A DNA stretch of 53,171 bases, taken from Stentor coeruleus (taxonomy: Eukaryota > Ciliophora > Heterotrichea > Heterotrichida > Stentoridae). The stretch spans positions 1-53,171 of the forward strand of contig MPUH01000455.1 in NCBI GenBank assembly GCA_001970955.1, in the 5' to 3' direction. Below the pieces are notes generated by a model. It did no database searches, was not told the origin of the DNA, and saw only the letters and a list, made by a program, of their open reading frames with translations. Made by a program: the position numbers and the translations under genes. Positions 41,855 to 53,092 of this stretch are shown here, piece after piece. How positions within the stretch are numbered: position 1 is the stretch's first letter; each line of letters begins with the position of its first letter.

Positions 41855-44800
41855 ATGGCACATCACGAACGATCGCAGCAACCTCTTACAAAAACCATAT
41901 CATTCTCAGACATCCCTGCTACAAACGAAGCCTTCACTTTATATTCAAAAAACAATTCCTTAGAACTTTTCTCTGTCGTAGCTCGGATTTGTTCAATAGA
42001 ACTAAATGAAAAATCAATAAAAGACTTTTTTCTTCCAGACGAAATCCAAATACCTTTATTTCATTATCTTAATACCATAGACCCTTTAAACAACCTTGAA
42101 TTTTATATCCCATGTTTGCATTTACTTCAAATACTTTTAAGTACATCAAGTTTTTCAGTACCTCCTCAACTTGTTAATCAATTGTGCCTGTTTCTAGAAC
42201 AAATCAAATTCTATAATCCACAAGACTTATCACAAATCCCTAATATAAATCTAGTTTATGCACTTGTAGATGTATTATATCACTTATCTTTATCAAGAAG
42301 GAAAAATTTCGAGAATCAAGACTCAGCCTGGATCCAGCGTATTTTCTTAAGTTTTTCTGAGCTTTTCAACGATCTTCTAATAAAGCCTGAACTCCAAGAA
42401 CTTGCCTTAGCAGAATTCTCCCTTACAGAAACCAGAGTTAGCATAGAAAGTAGAGTTATAAAAACAAACACACACACTGATCTTATTTTATACATATCCA
42501 CAGCTTTATCCAAACTAGCAAAATTCTTAACAAATATTATACCACATGATATGTTATCTCAAACCCTTCCTTTATATTTCCAACATATAATTTTTCAATT
42601 TAATCATCATCCAATTACTGATTTTAATCAGATCCATATAGCTATTTGTTTAGAAAAATCAATTGCCAGTTTAACTTTACTTAATACTATCAGTGCACTT
42701 ACAGCAAAAATAAATACTGGAAAGCATTTTGTTAAATCTCAATCTGATAAAATTAGAAATTTAGTGTTTTACTGTGTATTTGAGTATTTTAAAAACAATT
42801 TTAGAACATCAGCTAAGTATTTTCAAGAAGATGAAAGTATACTTGGAAGACTATTCACACAATTGTATGAACTTTTGTCTAATTATGTTATACAAAGTGA
42901 GTTTGAAGCTTTTCCTTTGCTTATGTGTTCGATATTTTTGCAAACAGTAACTGAAAAATAGGAAATTTCTGAGCTGATTTCGAATATAGAACCTGCGTTA
43001 CAAGCTTTTACTTTACAGTTTTTGTATAAGTATTTGTCTATTGGGTTGAAAAAAACTAAAATCAGTGATAGTGGGCTTATAACTTTGCTGTTTTCAAATA
43101 ATTTTTTTCAGATTAAAACAGTTGATGAGTTGGGGTTGAGTGCACAGAAGCATTGGGATTTGATATGGAATTTACTTAGTTCTAACCCTAGTAACTATGA
43201 ATGGATTTCAGCTTCTGTTGTCAGACAAATAAAACTTAATCAAAACAACATTAACTACCTTAGGAAAATGAATGGCTGGGTCTATGAGCAGTTTGAATCT
43301 AACCCTACTTTACTAGAATTATACATAAACAACGGACTCCTTGAAGGAATGTTTGAAGGTATAATCTCCATTCATTCATCCACAAAAAACACCGAGTTCC
43401 TTACAGAGTTTTTTATCATGGTCAAGTCGATAATCTTCATGTACGACATAAGCATCCCAAGCAAAGTTTCAGAAAAACTCGTCTTCCTTATGCTTCAAGA
43501 AACTTTCATATACGACCAAAGCATTTCTGAATACATCCTAACATGTTTAGTTTTACTAATGAGAAAAGAAGAACTTAAATCATATAATCGCTATGTCCAA
43601 ATGCTTAAAAACGTCAAGACTTTTGAAGTAAAAAAAATCTTATTAGAAAGTATTCAAGATATATTAAAAGACTCTAATTACAAAAAAGCCTGCCAAATAA
43701 ATTTCCTTAATGCTGGGTTATTAAAACTATTAAAAGAAATCTTAGAATCTAGTTTTGAAGAAGAAGAAACTGAACTTATATGGCAATGTACAATGGAATG
43801 TGTAAGGTTTATTATACAAGATAATAATATTTTTAGTAAAGAAAAAATTAGCGAACTCGGTGTTGAGATTTTGGCAAAAAAAATCACTGATGAAAATTAT
43901 AAAAATAAGCGTTTGGGGATATATGAAAAGACAGGTGAGATACTTTTGTTGATACTTTTTGATTGTAGGAATTTGGAAAATCCTGGAGAAATTGTTTATG
44001 ATGAAATAATACCTTTGTTGATGACAATGCAATGTTGTGCTTATGATGAGTTTTCACGTTTCACTTTAAAAGTCCTGGAAAATCCTTATAATGCTAGGAT
44101 TTTTAGTATGAACTCAGCTATAAAAATATTAGTTGAAGGGATTTTGTGTGCTGAAAACCCAGAAATCCTTGAGTTTATACAGGATTGTTTGAGTAGGATT
44201 TGTGCTTTTAATATATGCCCTTTGGATTTAAAGTATTTTTTAAGTGTTGTTGGTAGATTACAACTGGAAAAACAGCTGCTTTTGTTTGAAGGGGTTAATT
44301 GTGGGATTTCTAAATGTTTTATTAGGAATGAAGAAGGGGTTGAAGGAAATTGTCCTAGGTTTTTGTTGGATGATTGTAATTTTTTATGGTTTTTTGATAG
44401 AAAAAATTGTCTGGTTTTTGAAGCTGAGGGGTTTGGATTTTTGCCGAAAAAAGAGTTTACTTTGGTGATGAGGGTTTTTGCGGATGAAAGCAAGGATGGG
44501 GTAGTTTTGTCCTTTTCTGAAGGGAAAAGTGAGTTTTTGGTTAGAGTTGCCAAGGGGTGTATTGAAGTTGATTATGCTAGTGATAAAAAAATACTGTTTA
44601 AGGTTAACACTGGGAAGGTATTGAAGAAGGGTAAATGGAATTTTGTTTGTGTCACGATGCAATTGTTGAATAAAATTGTTGGCAATGCAAGCAGTTTAGA
44701 AATTATTGTTAATGGAAATATATGTGAAAAAAGTATTGAAGGTAAAATAGTGAATATCTCAACTGGATTAAGTACACTCATCCTTGGGAATAATATTATG

Positions 44801-47800
44801 AGAAATAATGCATTCAAAGGCCGACTAGGTTTCTTAGTTATTCTCAACAAATTTCTTACAGATTTTCAATACCTGTCATCATTATATGACGAATATCATC
44901 TGGTTTTCACTTCAAACCCTTTTTCAATACATCAGAATTTAGAAACTATTCCTGGAGACCTTAGCAAATTTATACATTTTCAATATTTTGCTCATTTTAA
45001 ATGTGAATATTCTGATATCGAGATAACACAGAATGCTCGATTGTTTAATGGGACAAATATCACTCATTCCTTATCTTTATTAGGTGGAATATCATCATTA
45101 TTACCTATAATCAACAGTTCATCAGTAAGCAATGCATTGATAATAAAAGTTCTAAAATTCATTGAAGTGATTACAAGATCTAGTTTTTTAGATATCCTTG
45201 TACCTTTAGATTTTTTTGAAATACTTTCTAGTTCTATTAAGAACATCATAGCTCCAAGTGAAGATTTATTAGAAGTTATCAATGAAATGATGGAAAATTT
45301 TTCATGGAAGCCTTTATACCAAGAGCAAGTATTCACCCATATTCTCTGCAACACAAATATCTGGAAATCCCTTCCTCAAAACCTTCATAAAGCCTACACA
45401 ACAAGTTTATCCAAATACCTCACCTCCCATATTCAATGTAAAATCTCAAGTTCAGCCTATCTTTACACCCATCTTATATCCATATCCCAAATAAATCATT
45501 CATATATCGCAAACATCCTAACAAAAATCCTCCCTCATTCTGGGGATATTTTCAACAGCGAAAACCTCGACGCTTTATCTTTTATTTTATTTAAAATGGT
45601 CCAAGATTGTCCTGAAGCTATGGAAGTCTTTTTAGAAGAATTAAGTTTAATTGATATAGACAAACAATGTACAACAGATCTTTTATTTTTAATACTACAT
45701 TTTATGGAATGGATGCAAAAACCTAAAGTCCAAGCTGGGGTTCTACGTGTAGTTAAAGGGATAATGGTTTCAATAGTCTCTGAAGGTAAAAAATATCGTA
45801 AAGCTTTTACTAATAACGACATTTTTATGTTTACTTATAACGTTATAGACAAAAAACTTGATAAAACTTTGAGTTTAGAAATATTACAAGCTATTATGGA
45901 TATAGTTTTATACTCTTTATCTATAAATTTTAAAGAAGATGCTGAGTATTTTATTATGTTTACTGATATTATAACAAAAAGATTCGCAGTATTAAGCCCA
46001 GCTGTTAAAGAAGAGTTGTATAAAGCAACAAGTGATTATCAGTTTTGTGTTCTTATTGTAGAAAGGAATAATTTCCCTAATTGGCTTGTTGATGCTTATT
46101 ATATAGATGCTCATTCTGCTATTTCTCTTGTTGATGCTTATTATATAGATGCTCATTCTGCTATATCTATTGGGCTTAAGTTTTTTGCCCATTCAAATTC
46201 CAATGTTTTTATTCAGAAACTTAGGTATTTTGTTTTGGCGATAAGTAAAAATGAAGTTAATTCAGCGTTGAATTTTTATAAACAAGTCTTGCATAGTGTG
46301 ATGAATGGGAAAGTTTTCTCTGAAGGGTCAGGATTTTTAGACTTTTGCAGTATAGTTGAGGATTTACTTAACCCTGAAGTTTCTGGTAGAGGGGAAGTTA
46401 ATATTGAGCTTTTAACTTCAGTAATAAACTGTCTTTTACAACAGGCTTTAGATTTATCTTTTGTTCATTGTACATACCCTCCATTGCCGAAAATAGATTT
46501 TTCTTTACAATACGAACTGTTAAAACAAAAACCTTTAGAATTATCAAAAACAGAAGATTGCGTTTATTTGAAAGAAGGAGGATTTCTAAGGCTGATACTC
46601 AAATACATATTTATTGGGCTTCATATATCCCCAATGCCTACCTTGTTGAGTTTATTAAAAACTGTGCTTAATTGTGGAGTTAGTACCCAAAACATCTTGA
46701 TTTTAGATACAATTTCTAAGCAAAATTCAGATAAAATCCTCAGTGAATCCCAATGCGAACGTTACTCAATAGTATATTCCAAATTCCCAACAAGAGAAAC
46801 TGAGCTTTTTTTCACAGAAGAATTCCTTAGTTTATATCTTTTAACCGAACTTACTGAGCTTATCAGAATTTCCCATAACGAAAACCTTATAGTTTTCGCT
46901 ACAGATTTCATACAACAAACAAATGTTGATAAAATCTTAATTACCTGGGCGAAAAAAATAACAAGTAAAGAACTTGAAGACTTTTACAAAATGGCTAAAG
47001 AATATAAGTTTTTATTTTTCCCTACTTCTAGATCCCGTAGTCCACAAATGGAACGTAATAGTATATTAATGCTTATGAATAAACTTGGACAAGTAAATAT
47101 ATCTGTGTTTCAATGTAATATTATAGAGCAAAGTGAAAATTTAGCTAAAGGGAAAAATTGTCAAGATTCAATTAAAGAGATTTTATCAAGTAAAAATTGG
47201 CTTATACATGTTTATGTGTTTTTATTAGCTTTTACTAGTATGAAACTGAATTTCATATCAGGATTTTTTAAGCCTTTTAATATGAGACAAGTAAAAAATA
47301 CAGAAAATATTGTGAATGAAGATTTAACAGGGAAGCTAAATATGTTTATTGTTTCAAAGCAAGAAGAAATCAAGATATGGTATGTGAATTTTCTTCAAAC
47401 ACAAGAGAAATTTAAGTTGATTTATCAAAGGAAATATGAAAACGCTATGAGTTATTATAGGAAAGTTATAAATGCTTTTGATAAAGGGAAATTAAAGAGA
47501 AGATGGAATGTTGATAGTATGGGCCGAATGACTGCGTTGGTGTTTCAGGAAAATAAGGAAAAGTTTTCATTAAGGAGAACTAAAACTGTTAATATGCCAA
47601 CTGAACAAAGGTTTAAGTCTTCGATTATAGTCACATTGAGTACTGAAAATTCGATAAATGACTCTTTGGATGAAAGTGATCTTGGGACTTATATTGAGGA
47701 AATTGAAGAGGATACATGTGAAAGCCTTATTTTTGAAAAGAAAAAAGCTGTAAAGGTGGAATGTGAAAGGATTAAAGTTTCGTATAGTCTTTTTGGTGAT

Positions 47801-49831
47801 CTGGAAGTAAGTCAAGATTATATATTATTTATATCCGAAGGCAAAGAAAAACCTCTTGACGGCAAATTCTTCGGCAGTGCTCTAAAATTCACCCAAGAAC
47901 TAAAGCGACAAACAAAATACTTCCCAATCGAGGATATCCAAGAAGTTTTCCACAGACGTTTTATCCACAAGCACACATCCTTAGAAATATTCCTCAAATC
48001 AGGTAAATCCCTTCTCTTCAACGTTTTCACCTCAGAAGCCCGTGAATCTATATTCGAAGTTATAAAATCATGGAAACATATACGTTTAATAACAGAATCC
48101 ACAAATTCACATCTAAAACCTTATACAAAATTATGGAAACAATGTTCAATATCTAACTTTGAATATCTAATGATTCTAAACAAATTCGCATCAAGATCAT
48201 TTAACGACCTAAGCCAATACCCAATCTTCCCTTGGATATTAAAAGATTATCATAGTCCTGAGCTTAATTTAGAAGATCAACATATATACAGAAACTTAAA
48301 ATTACCAATTGGTGCTCAAAATGATCTAGGAAGACAAGAAGCTGATAGAAGATTTTCTATGTGGATAGATGAGCAACCTTATCATTTTGGATCACATTAT
48401 TCAAGTGGAGCTGTTGTATTACATTATTTAGTAAGACTTGAACCATATTCAACACAAGCTAAAATTTTACAAGGAGGAAAATTTGATATTGCTGATAGGC
48501 TTTTTCATTCAATACAAGCATCATGGGAAAGTGGTCAAGGGGTAAATGGTGATGTTAAAGAATTAGTACCAGAAATGTTTTACTTACCTGAAATGTTAAT
48601 AAATATCAATGAAGAAGACTTTGGAGCTAAACAAGATGATGAAGAAGTTGATGATGTTGATTTACCAAGATGGGCAAGTTCACCGGTTGATTTTATAAGA
48701 AAACATAGACAAGCTTTAGAATCAAATTATGTTTCGCAGAATCTACACAATTGGATTGATTTAGTTTTTGGGTATAAACAAAAAGGAAAACAAGCTCAGA
48801 ATTCTTATAATTTGTTCTGTCCTATGACTTATGAAGAGAATTTCGTTAAAATGATTGAATCTTCAGAAGGTGAAAATATGGTACAAGGGATGATTGAACA
48901 AGTTGTACATTTTGGTCAGACACCAGTAAGGCTGTTTAAAGGGCCACATGTTACTAGAGATGTTAAGATTGTTGATATGAATATTTTTGATAAGTATAGG
49001 AAATTTTCAGAATTTGTTTGTAATGGATGTGAAAAAAATGGGGAAATATGCGCTTGGCTTGTAACTTCGAAGTTTTTAATAATGATTAGGAGTGTGCATA
49101 AGAGGATTTCTGTTATGAGGATATCTTTGAATGAACTTGATAATAATAAAGTGGTGTTTGAGAAAAGGAAGGAGAAAATATTGGAAGAATGTAAACCTAT
49201 AGGACCAAGTTCACAAGAGTATTATTGTGTTTTAGGGAAAAGCTTGATAGTGTCAGGTAATCAGTTTGATAAATCATTTAAAATACACACTTTAAATGGG
49301 CAACTTGAAGCTACAGTTTTTGCTCATAGTGATTTTGTATCTTCAGTTTTCAGTGTTTCTGATCTGCTTTTTACTGGCAGCCTGGATTCTTCTCTTTTTT
49401 CTTGGTCTCATTGTAGAACCCAAGATAAAGAATTTAAACTAAAACTGGATAATTGTTTTCTTGGACATTCATCACAAATTGTTATGATTAGGGCAATAAA
49501 GTCATATCAAATGATATTCTCCTTAGGGAAAAATGGGGATATTTTAATCCATGATTTACGAAGCGGTGAGTGTATTAAAGGGATTAAATCATCTGCGATA
49601 GGTATAAGTTTAAGCAATCTTGGGATTATATGTATATATACTTATACATATTTACAATTTATGACTATTAATGAACAGGATATTTTTAAAAAAAGGTTTA
49701 CTATTGATAAAGGGATGTTTGATAAAACTGGAGAAAATTTTTATTATTATCATGGAAGCACTTGGGGTTTTTTTAATTTGTTTGATGAAAATAAGAAATT
49801 TGAAAAAAATGAAGAGTTAAGAATTTTGTAA
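41855..49831 (+). CDS. BEACH/WD40 protein (LYST/NBEA/LRBA-like)
   Basis: Exons 41855-42946 and 42962-49831 give about 2,653 aa. The N-terminal 800 residues are helical, Armadillo-like. A LamG/concanavalin-like module lies at about 811-1007. A second helical region holds a 14-residue tandem repeat (1406-1433). A PH-like domain lies at about 1960-2074, the BEACH domain at about 2074-2364, and WD40 repeats occupy roughly 2460-2653. BEACH hallmarks seen include NKFASRSFNDLSQYPIFPW, LPIGAQ, HFGSHYSSG and a Pro/Leu-rich FYLPEML. This is the canonical order for large BEACH proteins, which control lysosome-related organelles, vesicle fission/fusion and secretion; contractile-vacuole or cortical granule traffic would be plausible here. 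Confidence 0.93.
42947..42961 (+). other. 15-nt intron in the BEACH gene
   Basis: GTAACTGAAAAATAG is phase 0 after a Thr codon (ACA). The acceptor TAG is an in-frame stop. Removing it joins the two long frames of the BEACH protein. Confidence 0.94.
46085..46168 (+). repeat. 42-nt in-frame tandem duplication in the BEACH gene
   Basis: Two adjacent 42-nt copies (46085-46126, 46127-46168) differ at one base near their ends and encode LVDAYYIDAHSAIS twice. The frame is kept. This could be a genuine recent slippage event or an assembly error; there is no N here. Confidence 0.9.
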
Positions 49832-49901
49832 GGGTTGAAAACCTGGAATTATTTAAAGTAAGGCTTTAATGTTAAATTATTTTCCAGAAGTATGTGTTAG
49901 T

Positions 49902-49978
49902 AAAAATAATATTATTTCTTAAATATATGCAAATGTATAAAAAAATAATATTATTTCTTAAATATATGCAAATGTATA
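49902..49978. repeat. 39-nt period tandem repeat, two copies
   Basis: The block beginning AAAAATAATATTATTTCTTA occurs at 49902 and again at 49941, with identical 38-nt cores. It lies about 70 nt after the BEACH stop. Confidence 0.9.
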
Positions 49979-50416
49979 ATTAAAGTTTAGTTGTAAAGAC
50001 TAAAGTTTATTATAATTTGTTTATAAAAATTTAATTGCTATGATTAACTAAATCTTAAGATGCATATTTATAAATTATTGAAAAATAGGTAATTTTAAAT
50101 ATAGTTATGAAAATATATTTATGTTGATTAAAACAATATTTCTATTTTTTCTATAATTTATTGATGTTTCTTAATGCTTAAGCTTAATATTTCTTTATCT
50201 GAAATCTTAATGAATATTCTAATTAGTTATGTATAGTAAAAGTTTGAAAAAAATTAATTTCAGCATCAGTTTTTTCATATTACAAATAATAGATAAATAT
50301 ATTCATTCATCACATAAACACAATTTCGGCATAAACCTTACAATAAAAAATACATAAATTTCTATAAACAAATAAACATTATTGTTTTCTTATCCCTAGC
50401 ATAGTTTTAATTACAG

Positions 50417-50444
50417 TTTCTTGTATAGTGTTTCTTGTATAGTG
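50417..50444. repeat. 14-nt tandem repeat just before the USP-like gene
   Basis: TTTCTTGTATAGTG occurs twice back to back, ending 30 nt before the ATG at 50475. Confidence 0.85.
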
Positions 50445-50474
50445 TTTCGAATAGATGAAGGGAAGAATAAAAAT

Positions 50475-51818
50475 ATGTCTGATGGAAAACCTGTAAAATG
50501 CTATTTATCTCCTTACACACCTGACAGCTCGCCAAAAAAAAAGTCACTCGACCTTCTAGTCGACAGTTACAAGCAATTTGTGATTCCTTCAGACTGGCAT
50601 TTAAAATACGAATCCTACAAAATCGGTGGTGCTCATCCAGGTAAAATCCCAACACACCTGCTCTTTGACATGGATTTCGATAAAACAGAAGACTTCTCTA
50701 CACCCCTCCCTTTCTCTTTATCCCAATCATCAAATACTCCTAATCCTGTTAAATACAAAATAATTCCTTATCATCAGTGGATTTTCCTATCAAATACCTT
50801 TGGATCTGATGGAGAAATCGTCTATAGATCAAAAAGGTCATCTTTTCGTTCTGTATCTTCAGGAGGCTATGGTGATGAGACTTTACGTGGAGAAACTTCA
50901 GATATTATATTGCCTGTTAGTGCAAGAAGAGACTTTGATCATAAAAGTTGGAAGTCTTCAGAAACAACATCAAAAGTTGCTTCACTTGATAGCGACCATG
51001 CAAAATATTTTTTTTGTGTGGTTTCAAATAAAATTGGTCTTGAAATGTTCATAAATAGTGATGGGTTTAATTCTGCATTACAACTTTTATTTTCAATTGA
51101 TGGACTTGTGGATTATTTTGTACAAAGTTCTGGTAATGGGGAGTTTGGGAATAGTGAGTTCTTATTGAAAATTTCTATGATTTTCTTGACTATATCTTAT
51201 ACGCATTCTGGAGTGATAAGGAGCGAATTTTTGTTTAAAAGTTGTAATACTACTGATAAAGATCCTGGGTTGATATTACAGATGTTGGTTAATAAGATGG
51301 ATATTGATTTGGGAAATAATAATGCGCTTGGTAATGTATTCAATGGAGTGTTAACTGTTGAAAACCTCTGCCTCCAATGCTCAAAGCAATCTGAATACCA
51401 AATGAAATTTAATTATCTCAACCTCAAACCAACAAAAACCTTTGAAAAAAGCCTCAAACTATTTCTCCGTACATCAAATCAGTTGATTTTCTGTAACAAA
51501 TGCAAAAATGAAAGCGATACTCAGAAAACGATAAAACTATCAGTCCTTCCTCATTATTTTTTGATTATATTCAAAAGGTGGGAAGAAAAAAACCCTACTA
51601 ATCGAATTCCTTGTACATTTAAAAGAAAACTTAAACTTAAACTTGATACAGAATATCGTCTTATTGGAGTAATAGCAGAAATAAATAAAAAATATGTTTG
51701 CTATGGGAAACGACGGAAATGTTGGTATCTTTATGATGATGAAAAATATATGAAATCTTCACAGTCTGCAGCTTTGGCGTGTGTTCCGTATGTCTTGCTG
51801 TATAAAAAAATAAATTAA
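50475..51818 (+). CDS. USP-like protein without catalytic Cys and His (pseudo-deubiquitinase)
   Basis: ATG at 50475 gives 447 aa; the open frame extends upstream without another ATG. The N-terminal 180 residues are not recognised. The USP fold follows. The Cys box reads INSDGFNSALQ, aligning with NTCxMNSxLQ, so the nucleophile position (196) is Asp. The fingers keep CxxC pairs (C299/C302, C340/C343) for zinc, and SVLPHYFLIIFKRW matches the palm strand. The His box reads KKYVCYGKRRKCWYLYDDEKY, where GHYxxY is expected, so the catalytic His position (406) is Lys. The Asp in the WYLYDD segment remains. It should not cleave ubiquitin but may bind it or act as scaffold, as USP39/USP52-type pseudoenzymes do. 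Confidence 0.82.
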   Translation: MSDGKPVKCYLSPYTPDSSPKKKSLDLLVDSYKQFVIPSDWHLKYESYKIGGAHPGKIPTHLLFDMDFDKTEDFSTPLPFSLSQSSNTPNPVKYKIIPYHQWIFLSNTFGSDGEIVYRSKRSSFRSVSSGGYGDETLRGETSDIILPVSARRDFDHKSWKSSETTSKVASLDSDHAKYFFCVVSNKIGLEMFINSDGFNSALQLLFSIDGLVDYFVQSSGNGEFGNSEFLLKISMIFLTISYTHSGVIRSEFLFKSCNTTDKDPGLILQMLVNKMDIDLGNNNALGNVFNGVLTVENLCLQCSKQSEYQMKFNYLNLKPTKTFEKSLKLFLRTSNQLIFCNKCKNESDTQKTIKLSVLPHYFLIIFKRWEEKNPTNRIPCTFKRKLKLKLDTEYRLIGVIAEINKKYVCYGKRRKCWYLYDDEKYMKSSQSAALACVPYVLLYKKIN

Positions 51819-52233
51819 TTATAGAAACTCAGGAGGTGTAAAGTAATAATAATAGATTTATTATTATGAAATAATGTAAAGGGGTGAGTTTTTTGGTATA
51901 AATTTAATTAAAGGCTTATTGTTTTAGGCTGTGGGATTTTGGTTTTTATGTGAAAAATGCAATTTTTTATTAGTATTGTTGTTTTGATGGATGCTTAAGT
52001 GTGTATATAACAAACATTAAATATTTTTAATAATACAATTAATCTTATAAGTAAAGCTTCATAAAAGTTTTACAAATAAAAATTCAGGCTCTTTCTAAAA
52101 CCTATCTTATAAATCCAAAACAAAAAATAAAATCTCACATCAACCCAAACATAAAATAAATTATCCTTCTAATAATATCCTTATAAAATTTAAAACTACT
52201 AAACACATAATGATAATTTGTATTTTTATATAT
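51819..52233. other. convergent intergenic spacer, no gene seen
   Basis: About 415 nt between the ends of two convergent genes. The left half is G-rich; the right half is C-rich and G-poor (52141-52200: 12 C, no G, counted by eye). Confidence 0.5.
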
Positions 52234-52725
52234 TCACTCAATCGACTTTCTTCTTATTGGAGGTAATATCTGATTTTTCACAAGCTCTGCAAATATTACT
52301 TTCCCAGTGATATTTTTTTCTTTACTTATAACAGCAGAGCTAGGTTCAACCTCACTTTCCTCAGCATCACTTTTATTCTTTGAACTCATAGACCTAATCC
52401 TACAAACATCTGAATCTTTTGTATTCTGTGCATCCATTACTTTTCTCTTATATCTAAGTTGAACTTCAACTTTATGCTGATATTCAATATCATTTTTTTT
52501 TATCTGCTCCCTTTGATGAAGAACTTTTTTCCTTAATTTCTTGAAAAGGTCTTGACGTTTATCAACATCTTCTTGACTGAGTTGAAATGGATTTGTACTT
52601 ATGTCTGTTTTTGGGCTTTTTCGATATACAGGAGTGTACATTGTTGTGCTTTTTAACTTTTCATGCCTTACTATAAATGAGTCTAGGGAATGTTCGACGA
52701 AAGAACTGGCGAAAGGTCTCCACAT
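52234..52725 (-). CDS. small unrecognised coiled-coil protein
   Basis: A 163-aa protein. Residues about 50-95 are a charged helix (DVDKRQDLFKKLRKKVLHQREQ, shown here only in part as a motif region) likely to form a coiled coil. The rest is polar with a Ser/Glu-rich stretch and a basic C-terminus (PPIRRKSIE) carrying a possible kinase site (RRKS). No signal peptide, membrane segment or known domain. It is the last gene before the right telomere, and its promoter lies in the 367 nt between it and the repeats. The ATG follows TATAATATA. Confidence 0.65.
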   Translation of the reverse strand: MWRPFASSFVEHSLDSFIVRHEKLKSTTMYTPVYRKSPKTDISTNPFQLSQEDVDKRQDLFKKLRKKVLHQREQIKKNDIEYQHKVEVQLRYKRKVMDAQNTKDSDVCRIRSMSSKNKSDAEESEVEPSSAVISKEKNITGKVIFAELVKNQILPPIRRKSIE

Positions 52726-53092
52726 TATATTATAAAACTTTGTGTTTAGTAATATTTTGCTTTTTTTGTGGCCCTTGCATTTTTATGGGTATGAAGATTT
52801 AGACTTGGGATAAAATGGGTTTTTTTAAAGGAATATGAGGTGGGATGAGAAATTTAATAGTTTTTTCAGGTTTTAGGTGTAGGGTTTATTTGAAAAATAA
52901 GGCTTTGTTTATTGGTTCAGTATAACAATTATTTTTAGGGTTGAAATAAACAGGTTTTTAATTGAATAGGATATTAGAATGAAAATATTTTTTTTTGAAA
53001 TGAGATTTATTAAGTGATTCTCATATCTGATTATGATTGATATGAAAATTAGTAGAGGTTTATGCTTACACTTTAGTTTTTTATATTTTTAA
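52726..53092. promoter_or_regulatory. right subtelomeric spacer and promoter of the last gene
   Basis: It is G-rich and C-poor on the plus strand (52801-52860: 18 G, 1 C, counted by eye), continuing the composition of the telomere G strand inward. No gene is seen. It must hold the promoter of the minus-strand gene at 52725. Confidence 0.6.

Larger units (their letters stand above)
49832..50474. other. intergenic with two short tandem repeats
   Basis: About 640 nt between plus-strand genes, very AT-rich. It holds a 39-nt period repeat at 49902-49978 and a 14-nt repeat at 50417-50444. No gene seen. Confidence 0.55.

Noticed and set aside
43678-45822. Several antisense frames of about 90-155 codons in the BEACH gene
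   Set aside because: The plus-strand frame encodes a continuous recognisable protein, and the antisense frames are Lys/Ser/Phe-rich shadows of it.
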